45,451 bases of DNA. Source: an uncultured Bacteroidales bacterium. Lineage in GTDB: Bacteria > Bacteroidota > Bacteroidia > Bacteroidales > FEN-979. The stretch covers positions 1-45,451 of the forward strand of contig CAIYJU010000102.1 in the NCBI GenBank assembly GCA_903926565.1, written 5' to 3'. Each line of letters begins with the position of its first letter. Position 1 is the first letter of the stretch. Below are positions 33,788 to 43,010 of this stretch, piece after piece. A program made the position numbers and the translations under genes. The notes under the pieces were generated by a model that saw only the letters and a list, made by a program, of their open reading frames with translations, ran no database searches and had not been told where the DNA came from.

Positions 33788-36121
33788 ATGAAAGAACAAA
33801 CAACCAAACATATTCTCCTGATCCTGTTGCTCGTATTTTATTCCTCAATAACCTTTTCCCAGGCATCACTTACAGGAAAAGTCACTGATGCCGAAACCGG
33901 TGAATCCATGCCGGGGGCAACACTCTTCATTCCAGACCTTAAAACCGGGGTTTCAACTGACAAAGATGGCAATTACCGGATCACAAACCTGCCGAAAAGC
34001 ACCTTACTCATCCAGGCAAGTTACATAGGATATGGCTCCAAAACAGCCATGACTGATTTAAGAAGCCTGACTGTACTTGATTTCAAACTTTCCGAAAAAG
34101 CCATCGAAGCCCAGGAGGTAGTTATTACCGGAAGCGGTATATCTACTGACAACAGCCGCAGCAGCATCACCATCACCCCCATCGGAAAAGCCGAGCTATT
34201 CACAACTCCTTCCACCAACATCATCGATGCGATTTCTGCGGTACCCGGACTTTCCCAGATCACCACCGGCGGGGATGTATCAAAACCCGTCATCCGCGGA
34301 CTAAGCTACAGCCACGTGGTAACACTCAACGAAGGCGTCAGGCAGGAGGGTCAGCAATGGGGCGGCGAGCATGGGGTGGAAATTGACCAGTTTTCAGCCG
34401 ACCGGATCGAGGTGTTGAAAGGGCCTGCCAGCCTCTTTTATGGTTCAGATGCCATGGGCGGGGTGATCAACATCCTTGAGCCGATCCATGCCCCGTTGAA
34501 CTCCATCCGCGGGGAAGTCGCCAGCCAGTTTGCCACAAACAACATGATGACGAACAGTACCGTAATGATTGAAGGAAATCAAAATGGCCTTACCTGGCGG
34601 GCCCGGGGAAGTTACAAAAATGCAGCTTCTTACAGATCTCCTCCTGAATTTGTTTACAATTCATGCTTCAATGAACTGAATTACAGTGCCATGCTTGGAT
34701 TAAACAAACGATGGGGATATTCACATCTTCATTACAGCCGGTATGATGCCAACATTGGCATGGTGGATGGCTCGAAAGACAGCACCACAGGGAAATTTGT
34801 GAATTTTTATGGTGATGTGGTATCAAAGGAGGAGTCGCGCAGCAGGGTTCCGGAATTGCCATCTCAAAACGTAATACATAATAAGATCACCTCCGTTTCG
34901 AACCTGTTTTTTGGCAGCAGCCAGGTGCGTTTAAATCTTGGATATCAGAACAATGACCGCAGGGAATTCGCTGAGAACTTAGAAGAACCATCTCTTTTCA
35001 TGCACCTCAACACATGGACATATGACATCAAGTTCACCCATATTTTTAAACATGACCTGGAGTTGGTTACAGGTTTGGGTGGCATGACGCAATCAAATGA
35101 AAACAAAGGACTTGAATACCTGGTTCCTGCCTATCTTCTCAATGATATCGGTGGTTTTGCCTATGTGAAAAAGTCCTGGCCAGACTGGACTTTTAATGCA
35201 GGTGCCCGGTATGATTTCAGAAAGGTGGAAGGCCTCTCGCTATATCTTGACAGTTTGGGCCAACCGGCAGGTTCAGGAGATACCGTATTTCAGGGTTTTA
35301 ACAGTAAATTCGCAGCCTTCAGCGGTTCTACCGGCTTCACCTGGGCGGCATCTGATATATTCAATGTTAAATTTAACCTGGGCAGCGGTTTCCGGGCACC
35401 TAACATTGCTGAACTGGGCTCCAACGGGGTGCATGAGGGAACTGACAGGTATGAAATCGGAAACCCCCTGCTGAAACCCGAGAACAGCATCCAGGTTGAT
35501 GGTGAGATTGCTGCTGAATGGCATTGGATCGGGGTCACCTTCAGCGGGTATTATAATTACATTGCCAACTACATTTATCAGCGCAATGTTGATGCAGAAA
35601 CGATTACAAGGGAAGGTAAAACTTACCGGGTTTACCGTTTTGTGCAAGGCAATTCTGTGTTAAAAGGGTTTGAGCTTGAAATTGACATTCACCCGGTTGA
35701 CCAGTTGCATTTTAACAACAGCATCGACTTTGTCATGGGAACAAATGAAGCAACCGCTACTCCCCTTCCCTTCATCCCTGCACTTCACACGGTTCACAAA
35801 ATAAGATGGAACTTTAAAACACCTAAACACAGCATTTTATCAGCTCCTTACATGGAAATCGGCGGGCAGTTCCATTTTGCTCAGGATCGTATTGATACAT
35901 TCGAGACCATCACTCCCGGATATTTCATGCTTGATGCTTCAATAGGCACAAAACTCAGGGTGGCAAAGCAATGGTGGACCCTGTTTATTTCCGGGAGCAA
36001 CCTTACCAATACCAAGTACTTTGATCACCTGAGCCGGTTGAAAGAGGTGGGGGTATACAATCCCGGCTGGGGTGTGACTTTTGGGGCGGTCATACCTTTC
36101 GGTGTGTACGAAAAGAAATAA
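33788..36121 (+). CDS. TonB-dependent outer membrane receptor (possibly metal/metallophore)
   Basis: 777 aa from ATG 33788; an upstream GTG frame extension lies in the hairpin repeat and is rejected. It has a signal peptide (1-25, ITFSQ), a carboxypeptidase-regulatory-like domain (about 27-105) with KVTDAETGESMPGATLFI, and a plug (about 115-235) with RQEGQQWGGEHGVEIDQF and GPASLFYGSDAMGGVIN. A barrel follows, with FRAPNIAELGSNGVHEGTDR and NPLLKPENS. The plug wording and the His/Cys small protein upstream suggest a metal or metal-chelate substrate, but this is inference. Its stop is 21 bp from the convergent RND gene, with no convincing terminator between. Confidence 0.9.
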   Translation: MKEQTTKHILLILLLVFYSSITFSQASLTGKVTDAETGESMPGATLFIPDLKTGVSTDKDGNYRITNLPKSTLLIQASYIGYGSKTAMTDLRSLTVLDFKLSEKAIEAQEVVITGSGISTDNSRSSITITPIGKAELFTTPSTNIIDAISAVPGLSQITTGGDVSKPVIRGLSYSHVVTLNEGVRQEGQQWGGEHGVEIDQFSADRIEVLKGPASLFYGSDAMGGVINILEPIHAPLNSIRGEVASQFATNNMMTNSTVMIEGNQNGLTWRARGSYKNAASYRSPPEFVYNSCFNELNYSAMLGLNKRWGYSHLHYSRYDANIGMVDGSKDSTTGKFVNFYGDVVSKEESRSRVPELPSQNVIHNKITSVSNLFFGSSQVRLNLGYQNNDRREFAENLEEPSLFMHLNTWTYDIKFTHIFKHDLELVTGLGGMTQSNENKGLEYLVPAYLLNDIGGFAYVKKSWPDWTFNAGARYDFRKVEGLSLYLDSLGQPAGSGDTVFQGFNSKFAAFSGSTGFTWAASDIFNVKFNLGSGFRAPNIAELGSNGVHEGTDRYEIGNPLLKPENSIQVDGEIAAEWHWIGVTFSGYYNYIANYIYQRNVDAETITREGKTYRVYRFVQGNSVLKGFELEIDIHPVDQLHFNNSIDFVMGTNEATATPLPFIPALHTVHKIRWNFKTPKHSILSAPYMEIGGQFHFAQDRIDTFETITPGYFMLDASIGTKLRVAKQWWTLFISGSNLTNTKYFDHLSRLKEVGVYNPGWGVTFGAVIPFGVYEKK

Positions 36122-36142
36122 CACAATGGGGAATGACACCCC

Positions 36143-39100
36143 CTAACCAATGTCCGGCGGAATCAGTTTGTACACCACAGGGGTTACGATCCGCGACAGG
36201 AGCGTTGAACTGACCAGCCCTCCAATGATGACGATAGCCAGTGGAGAGATGAGCGGGTTGGTTGAGATGGCAATTGGGGCCAACCCTCCGATGGCTGTAA
36301 GTGACGTAAGCACGATTGGCAGAAAACGAATCTCAGAAGCTTCCCGGATGGCTTTTTCAAGTGGCGTCCCCTCCTTTCTCATCTGGTTGGTGAAATCGAC
36401 CAGCAGGATGGTGTTTTTCACTTCAATCCCTGCCAGTGCGATCAATCCGACAATGGCAACAAACGAAACCGAGTTGCCGGTGAGCCATAAGGCCATCATG
36501 GCACCGACGAGCCCCAGGGGAATTACTGAAAGCACGATCAATGTGTTGCGAAATGATTTGAAAAGCAGGATCAATACTGCAATAAACAGGAAAGTCGCTA
36601 CAATGATGATGCCTGTAAATCCACTGAATGACTCATTTCTGCTTTCAAATTCTCCCCCCATGGAATATGAATAACCAGCTGGCATGGTAAATTTCTTCAT
36701 CTTACTGATCACTTCCGAGTTTACGTTGTCACTCAGAAATCCCTTTTGAACAAAGGAAGTAACGGATACCGTGCGGTTCTTATTGTAGTGGTTGATGGTA
36801 AGCGGCGAAGCCTCCATACGTAAAGAGGCAAGTTGCTGAAGCGGCACAGCAGTTCCCTGGTAACTGTTCACATACAGATCGTTAAACACATCAAGCCGTG
36901 GCCGCCCGTCGTGCCTGGTGCCTACCAGGATATCATAACCTGTACCGGCATCATCGGTGAACCTCCCTGCTTTGATCCCGGAAACAGCCATCCTCACCGT
37001 GCGACCGATGTTTACAGTGGGCACACCCAACTGCCGGGCTTTATCGTTATTCACAGCAACAATCAAGTCAGTCTTGAGATTACTCACAGGGTTGTTTATA
37101 TACATGGTACCCGTCGTGCTTTTTAACATCAGTTCGACCCGGCCTGCCAGGCTGCGAAGGGTATCCAGGTTTTTCCCGAATAGCCTCACCTCTACCGGTG
37201 CAAGTACTGGTGGCCCCTGTTCAAAGTTCTTCACCTCCACCTTTGCCCCCGGGTACGGGGTCCATTTCTTTCGCAACAGGTCGATAATTTCGAGTTTCCG
37301 GCTGGCAGAGGTCCCGGGGTCAAGCTGAACGAAAATTTCCGCAAAATCAGACCGCAGATTTGCCTGTATTACATTGTAGTAAACCTGTGGATTTCCTTTC
37401 CCCATATTTGAAGCAAAATACTTTACCTGTGGAGTTCCGGCCAGCTCCTTTTCAATATTTCTGGTCACAGAATCGGTATAGGCCAAACCAGACTGGAGCG
37501 GTGTTACAATACGTACCAGGAATTGGGGCTTTTCGGAAGCAGGAAAAAGGCTGAACCCGACAACTGAAAACAGGAAAAGAGAACCTCCGAAGAGTAGTGT
37601 GGCAATTCCAATTGTGATCCACGGCTTATTTAAAGCATGGTTAAGGGTTCTGGAATATATGCCACTGATCAACATTCGTTTCATGCCCCGCATGAAGATA
37701 TTGCCCTCCGACGGGCCATCGTGTTCTTTCAATATCCAGCTGGAGAGCAATGGGATGATGGTCAATGAAACCAGCATGGAGGCGAGTACGCTCATCATGA
37801 CCGCCATGGGGAGCCCGCGAATGAAATCTCCGGAAGCCTCAGGGAGAAAAGCCAGTGGCATAAAGGCAATGATCAGGGTCACCGTGCAGCCAACCACCGC
37901 CAGGCCGATCTGGTTGGTTGCTTTTAGTACAGACTCTTTTCGGCTAAACCCCATGAGCATCCAGCGTTCTATGTTTTCGATCACCACAATGCTGTCGTCG
38001 ACAAGTAATCCCAGCGCGACCACAAGGCCGACAATGCTGAGCTGGGTCAGCGTATAACCGGTCAGATTCAGCAGGATAATCCCCATGGCAAGTGAAAGCG
38101 GGATTGAAACCATCACAATCAGTGACGAGCGGAATCCGAGTGGCAGCAAGGTGATGGCTACCAGGAGGATGGCGATCAGGAAATCCATACCAAGCCCGCT
38201 CAGTCGCTTGTTGACATTATCAGCCTGGTCGAAATGGTACACCAGGTCGATGGAAGCAGGTAAACTTTTTTTAAATTTTTCAATGACCGGTTTATAGGCT
38301 TTTTGGGTTGAAGTGATATTCTCTCCGGGTTTTTGTGCGGCAACCACAAATACGCAACGGTGGCCGTTGAGCCTGGTAATATAATCAGAGGAGGCAAGGT
38401 TCTTATATACATCGGCAATGTCACTCATCAGGATGTTCCGGCCATTAACAGAATAAACAATGGCATTGCGGATATCGTCAACGCTGGTGAACTTCCCGCT
38501 GGTTTTGACATTAAAGGATTTGTTACCTGCCTCAATATTGCCACCGGGAATGGCCGACATTTCACTCTGGATGGCACCAAACACGGCATTTACCGGGAGA
38601 TTCATCCTTGCCATCTTCTCAGGATGAAGATCGACCCGTACAAGTTGTTCTTCCAGCCCATGAATCTCTACATTTTTGAGCTCAGGCAGCTTTTCAAGTT
38701 CGTCCTGCAAATCTTCCGCCTTCTTTCTCAGCTTCTCTGAAGAGACATTTTCGGAAACCAATGCAACCTGAAGCACATTGACACTCGAAGGGGTGATTTT
38801 CTGAACATCAATGCTCAGGATCTCCTCAGGAAGCTCTTTCCGCATGCCATTGACCTCCCTCACCAATTCCTGGTATTTTTCTTCGATGTTACTCTCGTAA
38901 TTATATTCGACGTTGATCATGGCGATCCCGTCGCCAATGCTGCTCATAATCCGCTTGATATCTCCAAGACCATTGATCTTTTTCTCGAGCGGATCGACAA
39001 CAAGCTCTTCCATATCCTTGGGGCTTGTTCCAGGATATACAATAACCACCGGAAATTGAGGAAATTGCAGCTCAGGATCTTCAGACCGGGGCATGCTGAG

Positions 39101-39187
39101 GATGGTCGATATGCCAAGTACCACCACCATGAGGAACATCACAAGGGTGAACTGAGGGTTTTTGATGGCTAATTCTGAAATTTTCAT
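36143..39187 (-). CDS. RND efflux transporter permease (HAE1/AcrB-like)
   Basis: 1014-aa inner-membrane proton-driven pump subunit with the usual 12-helix, two-repeat plan. The N-terminus KNPQFTLVMFLMVVVLGI is the first helix. Periplasmic porter segments include VVIVYPGTSPKDMEELVVDPLE. The proton relay pair lies in GLLVDDSIVVIENIERW of helix 4, and the second half has GLIALAGIEVKNTILLVDF. All parts are intact. It is the last gene of the tetR-tolC-adaptor-pump operon, 11 bp after the adaptor gene. The substrate is unknown. Confidence 0.94.
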   Translation of the reverse strand: MKISELAIKNPQFTLVMFLMVVVLGISTILSMPRSEDPELQFPQFPVVIVYPGTSPKDMEELVVDPLEKKINGLGDIKRIMSSIGDGIAMINVEYNYESNIEEKYQELVREVNGMRKELPEEILSIDVQKITPSSVNVLQVALVSENVSSEKLRKKAEDLQDELEKLPELKNVEIHGLEEQLVRVDLHPEKMARMNLPVNAVFGAIQSEMSAIPGGNIEAGNKSFNVKTSGKFTSVDDIRNAIVYSVNGRNILMSDIADVYKNLASSDYITRLNGHRCVFVVAAQKPGENITSTQKAYKPVIEKFKKSLPASIDLVYHFDQADNVNKRLSGLGMDFLIAILLVAITLLPLGFRSSLIVMVSIPLSLAMGIILLNLTGYTLTQLSIVGLVVALGLLVDDSIVVIENIERWMLMGFSRKESVLKATNQIGLAVVGCTVTLIIAFMPLAFLPEASGDFIRGLPMAVMMSVLASMLVSLTIIPLLSSWILKEHDGPSEGNIFMRGMKRMLISGIYSRTLNHALNKPWITIGIATLLFGGSLFLFSVVGFSLFPASEKPQFLVRIVTPLQSGLAYTDSVTRNIEKELAGTPQVKYFASNMGKGNPQVYYNVIQANLRSDFAEIFVQLDPGTSASRKLEIIDLLRKKWTPYPGAKVEVKNFEQGPPVLAPVEVRLFGKNLDTLRSLAGRVELMLKSTTGTMYINNPVSNLKTDLIVAVNNDKARQLGVPTVNIGRTVRMAVSGIKAGRFTDDAGTGYDILVGTRHDGRPRLDVFNDLYVNSYQGTAVPLQQLASLRMEASPLTINHYNKNRTVSVTSFVQKGFLSDNVNSEVISKMKKFTMPAGYSYSMGGEFESRNESFSGFTGIIIVATFLFIAVLILLFKSFRNTLIVLSVIPLGLVGAMMALWLTGNSVSFVAIVGLIALAGIEVKNTILLVDFTNQMRKEGTPLEKAIREASEIRFLPIVLTSLTAIGGLAPIAISTNPLISPLAIVIIGGLVSSTLLSRIVTPVVYKLIPPDIG

Positions 39188-39198
39188 ATAACAGTTGA

Positions 39199-40242
39199 TC
39201 AGTGTATTATGTTTATCCTGGATTGATCTGACAGATAGGCGCTGCCGCTGACGATGAGGGTGCTGTACTTTTCAAGCCCCCCGTCAACCAGCACATTATT
39301 GCGGGTGATGCCTGCCACGGAGACTTTGGTTTTGATTGCTGTTTGCTGGTCGGAGGTCACAAAGACATAGCCACTTCTCCCGTCTGCATCGAGCAGGGCT
39401 TCATAAGGTATGACCCACATTTTCCGGCCATCCGAGGGCGTAATGGTGGCTTTGCCAAACATTCCTGAGGCAACCCTGTTTTTCAGACTGTTGACTGGCT
39501 TGATATCGAGTGTAAAGGTCCCGGTGACCGGATCAACCCCCTCCGATTTTTTCGTTAAGGTTCCCTTCATTGGTTGCATGCCGGGCAGGTCAGATGTAAT
39601 GACAGCCGAATCTCCCGGCGAAAGACTGCTCCACTGGCCATCACTCACCGCCACGCGCAGGATCCAGTTACCGTCGCCCGCCCCGTTCGTCTGGAATACA
39701 GGTGTTCCCGGACCAACAATCTGGCCTTCGTTAACAAATTTCCGCAGGATAAACCCGTCTTCTGTCGCACGTATCTCAGAAAATGCCTGGTTAAATTTAG
39801 CTGTAGTCAGCTGCTCACGGGCGATATCAAGCCCTGTCCCGGCATTCTGAAACTGCTCAAGAGTGATTACGCTGTCGCGGTAGAGGGTACTCAAACGGGT
39901 ATAATCACGTTGGGCTTTTTCAAATGCAAGCCTGGCCTGGGAAACATGGGCTGTGATTTCGGTAAGATCAAGCGCAGCAAGGAGCTGGCCCTTTTTCACC
40001 GCGTCACCTTCCCGCACATAGAGACGTTGCAAAATGCCCCCTGTTTTAAAGGAGCGCATGGTCTCATCGTCGGTTGTAAAATTTCCGGATGCAAAAACCG
40101 GATCATGGATTGTTTGCTGTTGCAGGGTAATCACCCTGACAGGGATCGGGGCTTCCGGATCAACCCTGGACTCACTGGCTGGATGGTTACAACCTGCCAG
40201 GATCATTGGAAAAAGGTACAGGTATAATCTTTTGATTTTCAT
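39199..40242 (-). CDS. RND efflux periplasmic adaptor (membrane fusion protein), lipoprotein
   Basis: 347-aa adaptor linking the RND pump to the TolC-like channel. The signal peptide ends ILAGC, so Cys18 is the likely lipid anchor. It follows the family order: a lipoyl half (GGILQRLYVREGDAVKKGQLLAALD), a short helical hairpin (about 95-140), the second lipoyl half (ATEDGFILRKFVNEGQIVGPGTPVFQ), a beta-barrel and a membrane-proximal domain. The gene starts 10 bp after the tolC gene and ends 11 bp before the pump gene, so the three are one transcription unit. Confidence 0.93.
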   Translation of the reverse strand: MKIKRLYLYLFPMILAGCNHPASESRVDPEAPIPVRVITLQQQTIHDPVFASGNFTTDDETMRSFKTGGILQRLYVREGDAVKKGQLLAALDLTEITAHVSQARLAFEKAQRDYTRLSTLYRDSVITLEQFQNAGTGLDIAREQLTTAKFNQAFSEIRATEDGFILRKFVNEGQIVGPGTPVFQTNGAGDGNWILRVAVSDGQWSSLSPGDSAVITSDLPGMQPMKGTLTKKSEGVDPVTGTFTLDIKPVNSLKNRVASGMFGKATITPSDGRKMWVIPYEALLDADGRSGYVFVTSDQQTAIKTKVSVAGITRNNVLVDGGLEKYSTLIVSGSAYLSDQSRINIIH

Positions 40243-40252
40243 GAGTTTTCTT

Positions 40253-41617
40253 TTATAATGTTGATGATGATGTCTGACGTTTGAGGTCGGAATAAGCTGA
40301 AAGGACTTTATATCTGTTGAGTTTTACCTGGATTTCCGAGGCAGTGAGCTGGTTGCGGGCGTCCATAAATTCAATGAGACTGTTGATCCCCTGCGTATAA
40401 CCCTTCTCGACCAGGCTGAAGTAAGCTCTTGCGCTCTGGTATTGCTTTTCTGAGGAGCCAAGGTTAGCGATGGCAGTGCTCAGATTATTCTGTGCAACGC
40501 CGGCAGCAACTTTGAATTGCTGCCCGGTGTTTTCCATCCGGATGGCAAGATTATCGAGTTCAAGTTTGGTGGCTGAAATCTTCACCCTGTTTCTTAAACC
40601 TTCGAAAATAGGCACTGAGACCTGGAAACCTGCAAGGAGGTAGCGGCTTTTATTGTCGAATTGCCAGTTAAACGCCTGTGAACCAAGATCGATGAATGTG
40701 TTAACCTTTGGAATTGCATAGCGCTGATTCATGCTCAGAACCGATTGCCTGATGGTGATGGCTGTTCCCAGCTGGTTCAATTCACTGCGGTGTTCTGTAA
40801 CGGGCGTATCTGCAACAGCCCTTGCCAGGTCGTCGGGAAATGGGAGTGATTCATATATGATTGAATCCGTAAGTTGCCGGTTCAGCAAAAAATTGAATAA
40901 CGACCTTGCGTTTTTCTGCTGATTTTCTGTTTCACGAAGCCGGGAGGTAATGACTTCGACCTCACTTTCAGCCCGTAGCACGCTGGCAGGCAAACCCTTG
41001 CCGTTCTCAACCAGGGATTTGTTCACTTGCAAATTGCGCCTGACCAATCCAAGTGCGCTTTCAAATATTTTTGAGGCATCCACCGCCAGGCAGTAATTAT
41101 AATAGGCCGTTTCTATTTCGCGGGTCAGCTCCTGTTTGTAGGTCTCAATTTCATATTCAGCAAGTTTGATTTCCTGCTTTTTAATCTTGTAATTGTAGTG
41201 TAAATCAGTATTCAGTAACGGGTAGGCAATCCTTATCCTGGCATCATAGAAATCCCTGGGCATCAACTGGATCTCTGCATTCTGCACCTGCGGGAAATTC
41301 TGTGTTCCGGTGAGTTGATTCAGTGTTGAATAGACCGGGTTTAGCAGGTCGCCGATGGGAAAAGCAATGGTACGGCCTCCTTCGGCCCAGGTATAGTCGC
41401 CAGAAAAACCCGCGGAAGGATAATACCAGCTGCGTGCCTCTTTGAGCGCCAGCAGGCTCTGCTGCAGACTGATGTTCTTTTGTTTCATCACCAGGTTACC
41501 TGCAAGCCCCTCTTCGATGGATTTCCGGAGATACTCCTGTGCACTGAGAGAATCACTGTAAACCAATCCCACGAAGTAGATGATCAGAAACATTGATCTT
41601 GTCATTTTACTAATCAT
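40253..41617 (-). CDS. TolC family outer membrane efflux protein
   Basis: 454-aa outer-membrane channel subunit. It has a signal peptide (about 1-27, DSLSAQ), then two long helical repeats typical of OEP/TolC, including SLLALKEARSWYYPSAGFSGDY near the start and GYTQGINSLIEFMDARNQLTASEIQVKLNRYK near the end. The ATG lies 11 bp downstream of the operator-like sequence at 41629-41641, placing this gene at the head of the pump transcript. Confidence 0.92.
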   Translation of the reverse strand: MISKMTRSMFLIIYFVGLVYSDSLSAQEYLRKSIEEGLAGNLVMKQKNISLQQSLLALKEARSWYYPSAGFSGDYTWAEGGRTIAFPIGDLLNPVYSTLNQLTGTQNFPQVQNAEIQLMPRDFYDARIRIAYPLLNTDLHYNYKIKKQEIKLAEYEIETYKQELTREIETAYYNYCLAVDASKIFESALGLVRRNLQVNKSLVENGKGLPASVLRAESEVEVITSRLRETENQQKNARSLFNFLLNRQLTDSIIYESLPFPDDLARAVADTPVTEHRSELNQLGTAITIRQSVLSMNQRYAIPKVNTFIDLGSQAFNWQFDNKSRYLLAGFQVSVPIFEGLRNRVKISATKLELDNLAIRMENTGQQFKVAAGVAQNNLSTAIANLGSSEKQYQSARAYFSLVEKGYTQGINSLIEFMDARNQLTASEIQVKLNRYKVLSAYSDLKRQTSSSTL

Positions 41618-41628
41618 AACATATTATA

Positions 41629-41641
41629 TTAACACCGTTTA
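41629..41641 (-). promoter_or_regulatory. Putative TetR operator in front of the tolC-like gene
   Basis: On the minus strand TAAACGGTGTTAA matches 11 of 13 bases of the palindromic site near the tetR promoter. The match extends outward (TATACTAAAC.GTGTT.AT). It sits between the tetR stop and the tolC-like start, 11 bp before the ATG. Confidence 0.65.
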
Positions 41642-41654
41642 GTATAATGAAAAA

Positions 41655-42272
41655 CTAAAATGACTCAAGAACTTTAATAAAAGCCTCGAATGCTCCCTTG
41701 AAAATCACTTCCGGGTCTTCGGATGAAATACCCTTACACCGGTCACGTATCTCCAGGGCCACCATGCCATGAACACAACTCCATATTACATACGAAAGTG
41801 AAGCCGCATCATGACCATGGAAGCGACCGGAGGAAATGCATTCTTCAACAGTCAGTGTAAGGAATTCAAAGGCCTGCTTACCCTCGTGCCACTCCTGTTG
41901 CTGCAGTTTCTCGATATAGTTCATCGGCGCTTTGGCAATGAACATCAGGTCGTACATCTCGGTATTCTGCCGGGCAAAATCGATATAGACCCTGCCAAGT
42001 GCTTTGAGCCTTTCCATGGGATCACTCACGGCAAGAAGCACACTCATCCTTGCACCCAACTCCTGGAATCCCTGGTTATGAAGATCATGCAGGATTTCAT
42101 CCTTGTCATGATAATAGAGATAAATTGTGGCGGGGCTGTATTCAATGGCTTCAGCAATGCTCCTGATGGATGTTTCTCCAATGCCTTTCTCAAGAAACAA
42201 TTTCCGTGCGGCAGCCAGGATCAATGCCTTGAGATCTGCCCTCTCCTTATTTTTTCGTTCTGTGATTCCCAT
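41655..42272 (-). CDS. TetR/AcrR family transcriptional repressor of the efflux operon
   Basis: 205-aa regulator. The N-terminal helix-turn-helix (about residues 12-62) carries GIGETSIRSIAEAIEYSPATIYLYYHDKDEIL, a textbook TetR signature. The ligand domain resembles the TetR C-terminal group with a WHEGKQAFEFLTLTVEE stretch. It is the first gene before tolC-adaptor-pump on the same strand. Matching palindromes occur in its own promoter (42300-42312) and before the tolC-like gene (41629-41641), which supports autorepression and pump control. Confidence 0.93.
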   Translation of the reverse strand: MGITERKNKERADLKALILAAARKLFLEKGIGETSIRSIAEAIEYSPATIYLYYHDKDEILHDLHNQGFQELGARMSVLLAVSDPMERLKALGRVYIDFARQNTEMYDLMFIAKAPMNYIEKLQQQEWHEGKQAFEFLTLTVEECISSGRFHGHDAASLSYVIWSCVHGMVALEIRDRCKGISSEDPEVIFKGAFEAFIKVLESF

Positions 42273-42290
42273 AGAAATAAATTAACGCTG

Positions 42291-42323
42291 CAAATATACT
42301 AAACAGTGTTTATTATTTCCAAA
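42291..42323 (-). promoter_or_regulatory. tetR promoter with palindromic operator in the spacer
   Basis: On the minus strand TTTG (42323-42320), a 21-nt spacer and TATATTTG (42298-42291) give a complete Bacteroidota promoter. The perfect palindrome TAAACACTGTTTA (42312-42300) lies inside the spacer, so a bound repressor would block RNA polymerase. The tetR ATG follows 18 bp after the -7 box. Confidence 0.75.
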
Positions 42324-42365
42324 TTTATTTTTGTTTTTAGTGTCAAATTTTAAAATACTTCGAAA

Positions 42366-42476
42366 AAAATTATCACACGAAGGCACACGATGATAACACG
42401 ATGAGACACGAAAGTATTGATTAGTAACCTTCGGGTCACTTCGCAATTCCTTCGTGTCTCTTCGTGAAATAATTTT
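42366..42476. repeat. Large imperfect inverted repeat (CACGAAG type)
   Basis: Arms of about 51 nt (42366-42416 and 42425-42476) with an 8-nt loop pair well with small gaps. Both outer ends read AAAATTAT in the reverse-complement comparison, followed by CACGAAG and GACACGAAGG-like words. It lies between the Fe-S protein gene and tetR and could terminate or insulate transcription. It is of the same style as the elements at 30863 and 33608. Confidence 0.75.
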
Positions 42477-42489
42477 GGTAATAGTTTAC

Positions 42490-42948
42490 CTACCCTTTAA
42501 AATTGGTTCCAATGTGTGAACCATCGCAGTAAGGGTTGGTTTTCGAAATTCCGCATCGGCAAAATGAGGTTACATTTTTCTTTTGGATTTCGTTTCCATC
42601 GGAATCTTTTACAGTAATGTTTCCGTAAACCAGCAGCGGTCCGTTTTTCATCACCTGGACCACTGTTTCCGGAGCAGCCTGATCGTCTGGAGACTCATCG
42701 GTATCATCATCTGAATTTTCCAGATCGTTTAAAAAACAGGTCAACGCCTCTGTAGGGCACTTTTTAACCTGGGCAATGATCTGATCGGTATCCGCAGCAT
42801 AAATATCAATCCATGGCTTTAACTTCGGATTAAAAACTTCAGGTAAGCCTGTTGCCTTTTCAAAGCAGATCCTGGAATGAATACAAAGGGAAGGTTGCCA
42901 TACAACTGTCACTTCACCGTTCGAATACTTTTTTATGATGTTGTCCAT
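42490..42948 (-). CDS. Two-domain iron-sulfur protein (Fer4_19/YjdI-like plus CDGSH)
   Basis: 152 aa from ATG 42948, with a start five codons upstream possible. The first half (about 5-75) is a divergent mono-cluster ferredoxin domain with WQPSLCIHSRIC, Cys22 and Cys28, WIDIYAAD and KKCPTEALTC. A very acidic linker (NSDDDTDESPDD) leads to a C-terminal CDGSH zinc-finger-like 2Fe-2S domain with the signature CRCGISKTNPYCDGSH. The two families are often found as separate neighbours; here they are one chain. It probably carries electrons or clusters in the cytosol, but the partner is unknown. Confidence 0.88.
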   Translation of the reverse strand: MDNIIKKYSNGEVTVVWQPSLCIHSRICFEKATGLPEVFNPKLKPWIDIYAADTDQIIAQVKKCPTEALTCFLNDLENSDDDTDESPDDQAAPETVVQVMKNGPLLVYGNITVKDSDGNEIQKKNVTSFCRCGISKTNPYCDGSHIGTNFKG

Positions 42949-42952
42949 GGTA

Positions 42953-42960
42953 CAAAAATA
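42953..42960 (-). promoter_or_regulatory. -7-like element directly before the Fe-S protein gene
   Basis: TATTTTTG on the minus strand matches TAnnTTTG only 4 bp before the ATG at 42948. If used, the transcript would start at or near the start codon. No -33 element with good spacing is seen. Confidence 0.35.
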
Positions 42961-43010
42961 CACAATGAATGGACAATATGAGTCAGTTACTTTTATTCAA
43001 ACAGGTTAAG

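Noticed and set aside
36122..36142. GGGG...CCCC hairpin between the convergent TonB receptor and RND genes as a terminator
   Set aside because: The stem is only four pairs and has no T-run on either strand.
40134..40147. Sequence CACCCTGACAGGGA resembling a stray copy of the 18-bp repeat core
   Set aside because: It lies inside the adaptor gene, encodes a normal part of that protein (PVRVI), and is a single near-match expected by chance.
39574..40227. 217-aa plus-strand open frame opposite the adaptor gene
   Set aside because: The minus-strand adaptor has clear domain order and operon context; the plus frame has no motif.
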